DNA from: JAXMHQ01 sp046346665
Lineage (GTDB): Bacteria > Verrucomicrobiota > Verrucomicrobiia > Limisphaerales > JAXMHQ01
Assembly (NCBI GenBank): GCA_046346665.1
Contig: JAXMHQ010000002.1
Coordinates: 1 to 64,000 of the forward strand
DNA length: 64,000 bases
Reading direction: 5' to 3'
A program made the translations under genes and the position numbers. This document shows positions 26,047-34,231 of this stretch, in pieces (the first letter of the stretch is position 1; each line of letters opens with the position of its first letter). The notes below the pieces were generated by a model. The model was given only the letters and a program-made list of their open reading frames with translations. It was not told where the DNA came from and ran no database searches.

Positions 26047-28230
26047 ATGAAAACCATGCAGGACGATTCCAAGTCCCCGCCTCCCACCCAGCCCCCTGCG
26101 CCGGCGACCGGGAATGAGGCCGCCATTTTTGAGGCCGCCGTCGAATTGCCGCCGGAGCGGCGGGCGACCTTCGTCGAGAAAGCCTGCGCCGGGAATGCCA
26201 GCTTGCGCGACCGCGTGCAGCGGCTTCTCAAGGCTCACACCGACGCCGGCAACTTCCTCGAGTCGCCCCAGCCCAAACTCGCGGGCCCCACCGGCACCCA
26301 GCTCGTGGCGCCGCTCCCGACCGAAAAACCCGGCGACGTCATCGGGCGCTACAAAATCCGGGAAACACTCGGCGAAGGCGGCTGCGGCGTGGTCTACGTC
26401 GCCGAACAAACCGAGCCGGTCCGGCGCCGCGTCGCCCTCAAAATCATCAAGCTGGGCATGGACACGCGCAATGTCATCGCCCGGTTCGAAGCCGAACGCC
26501 AGGCGCTGGCCCTGATGGATCATCCCAACATCGCCAAGGTCCTCGACGCCGGCGCCACCGCCGCCGGGCGCCCGTTTTTCGTCATGGAACTGGTCCGCGG
26601 CATCCGCATCACGGATTATTGCGACCAGAACAAACTGTCCACGCGCGAACGCCTCCAGTTGTTCATCCAGGTCTGCAACGCGATCCAGCACGCCCACCAA
26701 AAAGGCATCATCCATCGCGACATCAAACCGTCCAACATCCTCGTCACCCTGCACGACGGCGTGCCGGTGCCGAAGGTGATCGATTTCGGCATCGCCAAGG
26801 CGACGGAGGGGCGGCTCACGGACCTGACAATTTACACCGAACTGCACCAGTTCATCGGCACCCCGGCTTACATGAGCCCGGAACAGGCGGAGATGAGCGG
26901 GCTCGACATCGACACGCGGAGCGACATCTACAGCCTCGGCGTACTGCTTTACGAACTGCTCACCGGCCGCACGCCGTTCGACGGACGCGAACTGGTCCAG
27001 TCCGGGCTCGACCAGATGCGCCGCACCCTTCGCGAATCCGATCCGCCCCGGCCGTCCAACCGGCTGAGCACCATGCAGAACGCCGATCTCACCGACGTGG
27101 CGCGGCGGCATGGAGCCGAGGCGCCGAGATTGGTTCATTTCGTGCAAGGCGACTTGGATTGGATCGTGATGCGCGCGCTGGAGAAGGACCGGACGCGCCG
27201 TTATGAGACTTCGAATGAACTGGCGCTCGATGTGCGGCGGTTTCTGAACGACGAGCCGGTGGAAGCCTGCCCGCCCAGCAACTGGTATCGCCTGCAAAAA
27301 CTAGTCCGTCGCAACCGGGGCGTGTTCATCGCAGCAGCCCTGGTCTCCACCTGCCTGATCCTGGGCCTGGTCGCGCTGACCCATCTCTATATCCAGGAAA
27401 ACAAGGCGTACAAGCGGGCCGTGGCCGCCGAGCAGGAGCAGGCCCGCTTGCGAATTGAGGCCGAGAAAGGCCTGGAAGCGGAGCGCATGCTGCGGTCGCT
27501 GGCGCCGCTGCGCGAACAGTTCACCGCGGTCGGAATGCTGCTCAGCAAGGGCCAGGTGGAAAAAGCCGAGGAAGGCATGAGTGGCGCGCCGCTGATCCCT
27601 GAGACGGCGCTGATGTACGCCAGCATCGCCCAGGTCTACGCGCGCATGGGCAGGTACCCGGCCGCCATCACCAATTACCACCGAGCCCTCGCCGCCTCGC
27701 CCACCAATCCCGCCACGTTCTTCTGCCTCGCGCCGCTCCTGGTCCAGGCCGGCGACAACGACGCGTATTCCGACCTGCGCCGCCGCATGATCGGGCAGTT
27801 CGCCGGGACCGCGGACCCGGACCTCGCGGCCGAGCTCGCCGCCGCGAGCCTGTTCACACCGCCTGGAACTAATGAACTCGGCTCCATTCAACAATGGATG
27901 GAACGGTTTCCGCAGCCACAAACCGTGAATCAAACCCTCGCTCGCGCCCTGCTGGATGTCCGGCTCGGCCGATTCGCGGAAGCGCAGCGTTTCCTCGAAA
28001 TCGCACCCTTGGCAAACCCGGTGGCCGAAGTGGCCCGGCTCAGCTTGCTCTCGATGGCGCAGCGGGGTTTGGGCAATGTCGCCGGCGCACAGGCTTCCGC
28101 GCAGCAGGCCCAGGCTCTCGCCGCCGCAAAACTGTCGAATACCGCCGATCCGGACTGGAACCTGTTTCTCGCGGCCCGGCTGCTCGCGCGCGAAGCCGAG
28201 GCCGGGTTGCACCATCCCGCCGCGCCATGA
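26047..28230 (+). CDS. Membrane Ser/Thr protein kinase with TPR domain
   Basis: A 727-residue Hanks-type kinase. The N-terminal region (about 24-75; LPPERRATFVEKACAGN) is the helical segment common in PVC-phylum kinases. The kinase domain spans about 100-370: glycine loop LGEGGCGVVYV, Lys132 in VALKIIK, catalytic HRDIKPSN with Asp225, and Asp246 in DFG, so it should be active. A transmembrane helix (about 425-447) separates it from an external TPR-like C-terminal part (about 480-720). The stop overlaps the ATG of the ECF sigma gene (ATGA), so kinase and sigma factor are probably made together. In many PVC genomes the order is sigma then kinase; here it is reversed. Confidence 0.93.
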   Translation: MKTMQDDSKSPPPTQPPAPATGNEAAIFEAAVELPPERRATFVEKACAGNASLRDRVQRLLKAHTDAGNFLESPQPKLAGPTGTQLVAPLPTEKPGDVIGRYKIRETLGEGGCGVVYVAEQTEPVRRRVALKIIKLGMDTRNVIARFEAERQALALMDHPNIAKVLDAGATAAGRPFFVMELVRGIRITDYCDQNKLSTRERLQLFIQVCNAIQHAHQKGIIHRDIKPSNILVTLHDGVPVPKVIDFGIAKATEGRLTDLTIYTELHQFIGTPAYMSPEQAEMSGLDIDTRSDIYSLGVLLYELLTGRTPFDGRELVQSGLDQMRRTLRESDPPRPSNRLSTMQNADLTDVARRHGAEAPRLVHFVQGDLDWIVMRALEKDRTRRYETSNELALDVRRFLNDEPVEACPPSNWYRLQKLVRRNRGVFIAAALVSTCLILGLVALTHLYIQENKAYKRAVAAEQEQARLRIEAEKGLEAERMLRSLAPLREQFTAVGMLLSKGQVEKAEEGMSGAPLIPETALMYASIAQVYARMGRYPAAITNYHRALAASPTNPATFFCLAPLLVQAGDNDAYSDLRRRMIGQFAGTADPDLAAELAAASLFTPPGTNELGSIQQWMERFPQPQTVNQTLARALLDVRLGRFAEAQRFLEIAPLANPVAEVARLSLLSMAQRGLGNVAGAQASAQQAQALAAAKLSNTADPDWNLFLAARLLAREAEAGLHHPAAP

Positions 28231-28784
28231 ACGACATCACGCGCCTCCTGGGCGCCATCCAGCAGGGTGAATCGCGCGCCGCGGACGAGTTATTGCCGCT
28301 GGTGTACGAGGAACTCCGCGGGCTGGCGGCGGCCCGGATGGCCCGCGAACGACCCGGCCAGACGCTGCAGCCTACCGCCCTGGTGCATGAAGCGTGGCTG
28401 CGAGTGGCCGGATCCGGAAATCCGCAATTCGAAGGACGGGGCCATTTCTACGCCGCGGCCGCGGAAGCCATGCGGCGAATCCTGATCGACCGCGCCCGGC
28501 GCAAGGCGGCGCAACGCCACGGGGGCGGACAACAACGGGCCGACCTCGACGAAATGGAAATCGGGATGCCGGTGGAGGATCCGCGCCTGCTGGAAATCAA
28601 CGAGGCGCTGGACCGGTTCGCTGCGATCGACCCGCAGAAGGCGGAGCTGGTGAAGCTGCGGTATTTCGTGGGGCTATCGATCCCCGAAGCCGCCGAGGTG
28701 CTGGGCATTTCCGAGCCGACAGCGAAGCGCTGGTGGGCCTACGCTCGCGCGTGGCTGTTCGAGGCGATTGACCACGAAGGGTGA
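28227..28784 (+). CDS. ECF-type RNA polymerase sigma factor (Planctomycete/Verrucomicrobia class)
   Basis: A 185-residue sigma factor. The start is the ATG that overlaps the kinase stop; upstream in-frame sequence re-reads the kinase gene. Region 2 contains LLPLVYEELRGLAAARMARE and TALVHEAWLRV, and region 4 contains KLRYFVGLSIPEAAEVLGISEPTAK followed by RWWAYARAWLFEAI, the helix-turn-helix for the -35 element. This matches the family usually linked to Ser/Thr kinases in Planctomycetes and Verrucomicrobiota, where no classical anti-sigma factor is present and kinase signalling is thought to control activity. Confidence 0.93.
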   Translation: MNDITRLLGAIQQGESRAADELLPLVYEELRGLAAARMARERPGQTLQPTALVHEAWLRVAGSGNPQFEGRGHFYAAAAEAMRRILIDRARRKAAQRHGGGQQRADLDEMEIGMPVEDPRLLEINEALDRFAAIDPQKAELVKLRYFVGLSIPEAAEVLGISEPTAKRWWAYARAWLFEAIDHEG

Positions 28785-28794
28785 TCCCCCCGGG

Positions 28795-28962
28795 GAGGGA
28801 CGGCGTCCTCGCCGACCCTAGAATACGCCGTGTGAGGCCACATGGCCTACAGACGCTGTTCGCGATACCTCATCCCTGCAGGCCCGGTGCCCTCACCGGG
28901 CGTGGGCGGGAGGGACGCCGTGTGGGGGCACACGGCCTACAGCTGTTCACGCCCACCGGGCG
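28795..28962. repeat. Intergenic cluster of dispersed hairpin repeats
   Basis: This gap between the sigma factor and the YDG/MBG protein holds three repeat units. The first, GAGGGACGGCG-TCCT-CGCCGACCC (28795-28818), matches a perfect hairpin at 42829. Then come two copies of a unit with the stem GCCGTGTG/CACACGGC followed by CTACAG: 28825-28902 (one stem mismatch) and 28915-28962 (perfect stem at 28918-28937). A third copy of that unit lies at 38708-38785. No gene is evident here. Confidence 0.75.
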
Positions 28963-29023
28963 CGTGGCGACGGGGATTCGACCCGTCACACGCGTCATTT
29001 GCCGTCCGGCCCGGGGCTCGGCC

Positions 29024-32000
29024 CTATTGGAGCTGGATATTCAGGCGGAAGAAGGAGTGTTCTCCCGGGATTGAATTGGTGGTCGTGATGTCGTCGCCGG
29101 TTCCGGAGATGGCGTCACCCAACGGGAGCCAGGATCCGCCAGACAGGTCCGTCGAGGATTCCACCTGGTAAGACTGGCCCGCAAGCGTGGGGAAGCTCAG
29201 GACGTACTGTCCAGGCTCGGGATTGGCGATGCTCAGCAACACCGGATCGCCCACGGTCAGTGTCCCATCGGCGAAGGTGAAGACGTAGTTGGCGGCGGCC
29301 AGGCTGCCCGGCGCGGCGGTGATCGGGTAATTGCCCGGCGCGCTGGTCTGCGTCGCCGTGGTGCTCAGGTCCGGCGAACCGCTCAGGACGCCCGAGGTAT
29401 CGCCGCTGGCAAAACCCGCGTAACTGGCGGTGAACTGCGGATTCGGCAATCCATAGGTGCGCGCTGTGTCAGTCGCACTCACTGTCAGCGTCCGCGGCGC
29501 GATCACCCCGGTGGCGACCGTCTCGAAGCTCACCCCGTAATTCGCCCCGCCGTTTCCGTCCACGACTACGCCCGTGGCAGTGAGCGTCTTGCCCGTGCCC
29601 GTGTTCTGGTTGTCGAAGTTTTGCACAAACGACGGAGCGTCGCCGCCGGCCAGGCTGCCCAGCACAATCGCCGGCGCCTGCAACGAAACGATGGATCCGT
29701 CGTAGATCTTGCTGTCCGCGACGGCGCTTACGGTCAACGGCCGCACGGCGATGTCCGCGGCTGCGGTGGCGATCGGGTTCGCGCTGTAATTGCCCGCGTC
29801 ATCGCCGCTGAGGCTGATGCCGCTCACGGTCACAGTTTTGCCGATGCCCACGTTCCTGTCTCCGAACAGGGCTGTCGTGTAATTCACGCCCAGCACGTCA
29901 CTGCTCAAGCGGTCGTCGCTCAGGGTCACCGCGGCATCCAGGGCGCCGTCATAGATCTTGCCCTCTGCCGTGGCGCTCACGATCAAAGGCCGGGCCGTGA
30001 TGTCCGCCGTGGTGGCGACCGGGTCGCCGGACAGCGCGTAATTGCCCGCGGCCGTCCCGGTGAGGCTCAATCCCGTCACCCCGACCGGCTTGCCCGCGCC
30101 GGCGTTCTTGTCCTCAAAACTCGCGATGCCTCCGATCACGCTGACGTCATCGGATCCAAACACCCCGGTTAAACTCTCGCCAGACAACGTCGCGTCGGTG
30201 TTCCCGTCGTAGACTTTGTTGGAAACGGTGACGCTTGCCGTCAAGGTTGCGGGGAGGATGGTCGCGGTGGCCGTCGGCTGGGTGAGGCTGTAGTTGGTGG
30301 CCGCGTCGCCGCCGAGAACAAATCCATCCACGAGAACCGTCTTGTTCGTTCCCGCGTTCGCATCCGCGAATCCGCCGGTGACGCTGTTGGTGTCGAGGGT
30401 CACGTTGTTGGTGTCCATGTCCAGCACGCCGCTCAACACGGCCGCGCTCAGATCCAGGACGGCGTTCGTGGTTCCATCATAGGTCTTCCCGGCTGCCAGG
30501 ATGCCGGTGACCGACAGCGGTGCCGGCGTGATGCTCGCGGCAAGTCCGGCCGGCTGGGTCAGGGTGTAATTGGCGGCGTCCGCTCCGTCGAGGGCCAGGC
30601 CGCTCACCGTCACGGCGAGGTTGGTCCCGGTGTAACTGCTCTCAAACGTGGCGATGACGCTGTTCGTGTTCAACGTCACGCTGTCGGAGCCGATCAGTTC
30701 CGGGAAACTTACCCCGTTCGTGGTGTTGAGCGTCGCGGTGTTCGTCCCGTCGTAAGACTTGTCGTTCGCGGTGAGTCCGGCAACGGAGAGGCTGAGGGGC
30801 GTGATGGTCACCGAGCCGCTCGCGGTGGACAGGGTGTAATTACCCGAATCATTGTTGCCAAGGACGAGCAGGTCGAAGGACGCGATGACCTGCGACGGTG
30901 CGTTCTTGCCCGCCAACCCGGCCGAACCGGAGGCGACCGTCACGGTGTCGCCGCTGACGGCGTTCGCCACGGCCAGAATTTCCGCCGCGGCATCCGCGGT
31001 GCCGTCGTAAGGCCGGCTGCCGGTCAACTGCACGGGCAAAGGATTGATGGTTAGCGAGCCCGGATTGTAAGTGATCGCGGTGTAATTAGCCGGGTTGAAC
31101 GTGCCACCCACCGCGTCACTGGGGACGATCGTGTAGGGCGAACCGGACACGGGGTCCGTGGCAGCCGTGCCGCCACTGGGTGTCAGGGTCACCGAACCGA
31201 TGGTTTCGCCGTTTTGCAGGCCGGTGGCGATGAAATCCACCGCGCCATCGAGCGTGAGGGCAGATCCGTAGGTCTTGCTTTTGTTGTTGGCGGCGAGGCT
31301 CAATGGCGCCTGGTTCACGGTCAATCCCGTGCTCACATCGTTGACGGCAGCGGCCAGGTTGGCGTCGCCGGCGAAGGAATAAGTGATCGTGTAGGGAGAG
31401 TCCGCGACGGTGTCGGTGGCCAGGGAGGCATGGTTGTAGAGGATGGTGAAATCACCGGTGCTGTCCGTGAACGTGCCGCTGACGGCGTGGCCATTGATGC
31501 TGGCGCTGACCGCGCTGCCGCTGACCGGATACACGGTCCCGGAGTTGGCGGACATGGTGCCGGTCAGGCTTATGCTGGCGGCGCCGTAATTGACGGCCTT
31601 GGGACTGACGCTGAAAACGGGAACCGGCAGCTCGCCCACGACCCAATCGCCGAACGAAGTCACGCCGCTCAGCGTGATGCTGGTGGCGGTGCGGCCGGCA
31701 ACGACGGGCTTCGTCCAGGTGCCGCCGGCATACCTCGCCGCGACATCCGTCGTCGTGCTCATGGAACCCTGGAGGTCGCCCGGGACGAAATTAAGGGTGA
31801 TGCTGCCCGCGGACTGGGCGAAGCCATTCGCGGCCGTGAGGGTCCAGTCGCGGTTAAGGAATTTGACCTGGCTGAGGCCGGAAGAACTGAAGGCTCCCTG
31901 GGAATTATTGTTGGCGATCGTGCTGACCCCCAGGTTGCCGGCGACGCTGACCGTCGCGGAGGAAAGGCTGACGGGAGCGTAGGTGGTGCTGTCGCCCACG

Positions 32001-34147
32001 GGGAACGACGCCGACTTGCCGCTGCCGGTCGTGAACCCGCGATCGAGCCTGCCGTACACGTAGCTCGATGCGCTTCCGCCGGTGATCGTGCCGGTCGACG
32101 TCACGGTCACCATGTTGGCGCCGGTAATCAGTTTTCCGCTAGTGAGGGCGAGCGTGCCTTTCAGGGTGGCGTTGGCGTTGAGCGTGACACCCGCGGCGTT
32201 GTTGATCGTGAGATTGTTCAGCACCGTGGCGCTGGCGGGGAGTTCCGATCCCGTGGCGGTGGCGCTGGTGTCGTTGTAGACCAGGTTGACCGAGGTGCTG
32301 AAGGTGGGGGTGAGAGACAGGCTTCCGGCGGAGCGGGCGACGGTGGCGCCGCTGGCCAGCGACAAGGCGCCGCCGCTGGTGCCTAACGTTCCGCTCGTCA
32401 GTGTGAGAGTGCCGGTGGCGCTGATCGTCGCCGTCCCGGCGGCGATCGAGGCGCCGTTGGCGTCGTTCAACTCGAGATTCTGATACGTGCCGGTGCCGGA
32501 CAGGGAGTGCGAGGTTGATCCGCCGGACAGGGAAATTCTCCCGGCGCCGCTATGGGTGCCGTTGTTGATCACGGCCGCGTTGGCGGTCAGCGTGTTTCCG
32601 GCGTCGGCCAGGGTGGTGCTGGCGGCGATGGTGAGGGTGGCATTGACGATCACGGCGCCGGCGAGCGTCTTGGTGTTGCCGCCGCTCGCGGTCAGATTGT
32701 AATAAGTGATCGCCTTCACCGATTGCGCGCCCGTGCCGGTGTAGGCAACAGTGTTCGGGGTGTTGACCGCAGCCGCCAGGGTGGCAATTGTGGAGGTCCC
32801 GCCAAGGTTCAGTGTCGTGTTGGCGTTCTGGGTGAGCGTGCCGGCGCCGGTGAGGGCGGTGCCGACCGTCAGGGTGCCCATGTTGGTGACCGATCCGGTC
32901 ACCGCGAGGTTGGGGATGGTGATCGTGCCGTTGATGGTTTTGCCCGAGCCGCTGAAGGTGTGGACGCCCGTGCCGGCGGTGAACGTGCCGCTGCTGACGG
33001 TGAGATTGCCGCCGAAGGTCACGGCATCGTTCTGACCGCTATAATTGCTGAGGAACGTGCCGCCGCTCACGCTGAAATCGCCCGTGAACGTCGCCGAACC
33101 GCTGCTTTGGTTGCCAAGCTGCAGCGTGCCGCTGTTGAGGGTCGTCGTTCCCGCCACGTTGATCCCGTATTGGGCATACAGGATGCCGCTGTTGACCGTG
33201 ACGTTGCCGCCGACGTTGAGGGATGCATTTGCCGTCACCTGCCCGCTTCCGCCGACGACGAGGTTGCCGCTCAGGGTCAGTCCGCTCAGATTTCCAAGAT
33301 TCCCGGTGCCTGCCACCGTCAGGGTGCCGGCGATGGTGCTGGCGCCGCCCTGCCAATTCTGGGTCCCGCTGGGGTTGAGGGTCAGGTTGTAATACGTGGT
33401 CACCTTGATGGTGGCGCCGCTGGCATAACTCACGGTGTTGCCGGACGCGGCCGCGTTCAGGGTGGAGCTGCCGCCAAAAGGTGTCGTGGAGGTGCTGCCC
33501 AGCGTCAGCGTGGCGCTCGCGCCCTGGATGACGGCGACGGCGCTGTTGAATTCCTGTTGGGAACCGGAGAACGTCAAGGTGCCGTTGTTCTGGAAGATCG
33601 GGGTGGTGCCGCCGGAACCGTTGCCGCCGGTGCAGGTGAATGTTCCGTTGTTGGTGATGGAAGAACCCGTGCCGCCGAACACGTAGGCTCCGCTCGCGGT
33701 GCTGGTGCTGCTGAAGGTCGCCCCCGCCGAAATCGTCAGGTTGGCGGCCCCGCTGCTCCCGATCGTGGTCACCCCGGACACGGTGAGCGTGTTGGCGTCC
33801 ACGAGAAGGCTGCCCGTTCCCTGAAGGGTGAGGGTGGTGCAGGCCTGCGAGGAACCGCCCAGGCCGGTGACGGATTTGCCGGTCGGAATGACGGCGACAT
33901 CGCTGGCTCCAGGATAGCCGGAGCCGGCGGTATTGTTGCCCGCGTTGCCCCAGGTCGCGCCCAGGTTCCACGCGCCCGCTGAAGCGGCTGTGAAGGTGGC
34001 CGCCTCGGCTGCGGTCGCGGCGCTCAGCAGCACTGCGACGGCGGCAAGCAGCCAGCGCTTCCCTGTTCGCATGCGAGCGGCGAGCGGCTGATTGGGTTGA
34101 AGGCGGCAAATACGATGATCCTGGCCTGATGATTTCATAGGGTTCAT
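29024..34147 (-). CDS. Giant secreted YDG/MBG-repeat adhesin-like protein
   Basis: A 1707-residue secreted protein. The likely signal peptide starts at the internal ATG at 34072 (MRTGKRWLLAAVAVLLSAATAAEA), so 34147 may be too long. Residues about 50-750 are Thr/Ser/Gly-rich beta repeats of the passenger-domain or filamentous type. From about 870 on come MBG/YDG modules of roughly 80 residues, each with a core like KTYDGTTNAVLDLS, NKVYDGNTDATLSG or KSYDGTNTATLNT. The end carries GQSYQVESSTDLSGGSWLPL...FFRLNIQLQ, the C-terminal module shared with other secreted proteins here. No autotransporter barrel is present. A role in surface adhesion or matrix building is likely. It follows the GH30 gene on the same strand after a hairpin. 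Confidence 0.85.
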   Translation of the reverse strand: MNPMKSSGQDHRICRLQPNQPLAARMRTGKRWLLAAVAVLLSAATAAEAATFTAASAGAWNLGATWGNAGNNTAGSGYPGASDVAVIPTGKSVTGLGGSSQACTTLTLQGTGSLLVDANTLTVSGVTTIGSSGAANLTISAGATFSSTSTASGAYVFGGTGSSITNNGTFTCTGGNGSGGTTPIFQNNGTLTFSGSQQEFNSAVAVIQGASATLTLGSTSTTPFGGSSTLNAAASGNTVSYASGATIKVTTYYNLTLNPSGTQNWQGGASTIAGTLTVAGTGNLGNLSGLTLSGNLVVGGSGQVTANASLNVGGNVTVNSGILYAQYGINVAGTTTLNSGTLQLGNQSSGSATFTGDFSVSGGTFLSNYSGQNDAVTFGGNLTVSSGTFTAGTGVHTFSGSGKTINGTITIPNLAVTGSVTNMGTLTVGTALTGAGTLTQNANTTLNLGGTSTIATLAAAVNTPNTVAYTGTGAQSVKAITYYNLTASGGNTKTLAGAVIVNATLTIAASTTLADAGNTLTANAAVINNGTHSGAGRISLSGGSTSHSLSGTGTYQNLELNDANGASIAAGTATISATGTLTLTSGTLGTSGGALSLASGATVARSAGSLSLTPTFSTSVNLVYNDTSATATGSELPASATVLNNLTINNAAGVTLNANATLKGTLALTSGKLITGANMVTVTSTGTITGGSASSYVYGRLDRGFTTGSGKSASFPVGDSTTYAPVSLSSATVSVAGNLGVSTIANNNSQGAFSSSGLSQVKFLNRDWTLTAANGFAQSAGSITLNFVPGDLQGSMSTTTDVAARYAGGTWTKPVVAGRTATSITLSGVTSFGDWVVGELPVPVFSVSPKAVNYGAASISLTGTMSANSGTVYPVSGSAVSASINGHAVSGTFTDSTGDFTILYNHASLATDTVADSPYTITYSFAGDANLAAAVNDVSTGLTVNQAPLSLAANNKSKTYGSALTLDGAVDFIATGLQNGETIGSVTLTPSGGTAATDPVSGSPYTIVPSDAVGGTFNPANYTAITYNPGSLTINPLPVQLTGSRPYDGTADAAAEILAVANAVSGDTVTVASGSAGLAGKNAPSQVIASFDLLVLGNNDSGNYTLSTASGSVTITPLSLSVAGLTANDKSYDGTNTATLNTTNGVSFPELIGSDSVTLNTNSVIATFESSYTGTNLAVTVSGLALDGADAANYTLTQPAGLAASITPAPLSVTGILAAGKTYDGTTNAVLDLSAAVLSGVLDMDTNNVTLDTNSVTGGFADANAGTNKTVLVDGFVLGGDAATNYSLTQPTATATILPATLTASVTVSNKVYDGNTDATLSGESLTGVFGSDDVSVIGGIASFEDKNAGAGKPVGVTGLSLTGTAAGNYALSGDPVATTADITARPLIVSATAEGKIYDGALDAAVTLSDDRLSSDVLGVNYTTALFGDRNVGIGKTVTVSGISLSGDDAGNYSANPIATAAADIAVRPLTVSAVADSKIYDGSIVSLQAPAIVLGSLAGGDAPSFVQNFDNQNTGTGKTLTATGVVVDGNGGANYGVSFETVATGVIAPRTLTVSATDTARTYGLPNPQFTASYAGFASGDTSGVLSGSPDLSTTATQTSAPGNYPITAAPGSLAAANYVFTFADGTLTVGDPVLLSIANPEPGQYVLSFPTLAGQSYQVESSTDLSGGSWLPLGDAISGTGDDITTTNSIPGEHSFFRLNIQLQ

Positions 34148-34171
34148 ATCCGATTTTCTGAGTTAAATAAT

Positions 34172-34191
34172 CAGCCTGGCCCGGCAGGCTG
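34172..34191 (-). terminator. Hairpin between GH30 and YDG/MBG genes
   Basis: CAGCCTG (34172-34178) and CAGGCTG (34185-34191) form a perfect 7-bp stem with a 6-base loop. On the minus strand the stem is followed by ATTATTTAAC, a modest T-rich tail. It lies 41 bases after the GH30 stop and could end or attenuate that transcript before the YDG/MBG gene. Confidence 0.4.
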
Positions 34192-34231
34192 CCGCTTCAA
34201 TGACACTTCATGACTGAGATCCGGCGCGCGC

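Noticed and set aside
32552..33982. Long plus-strand frames opposite the YDG/MBG and GH30 genes (also 31214-32386, 35441-37075)
   Set aside because: Low-complexity Gly/Arg/Val-rich translations with no motifs; the minus-strand genes explain the region.
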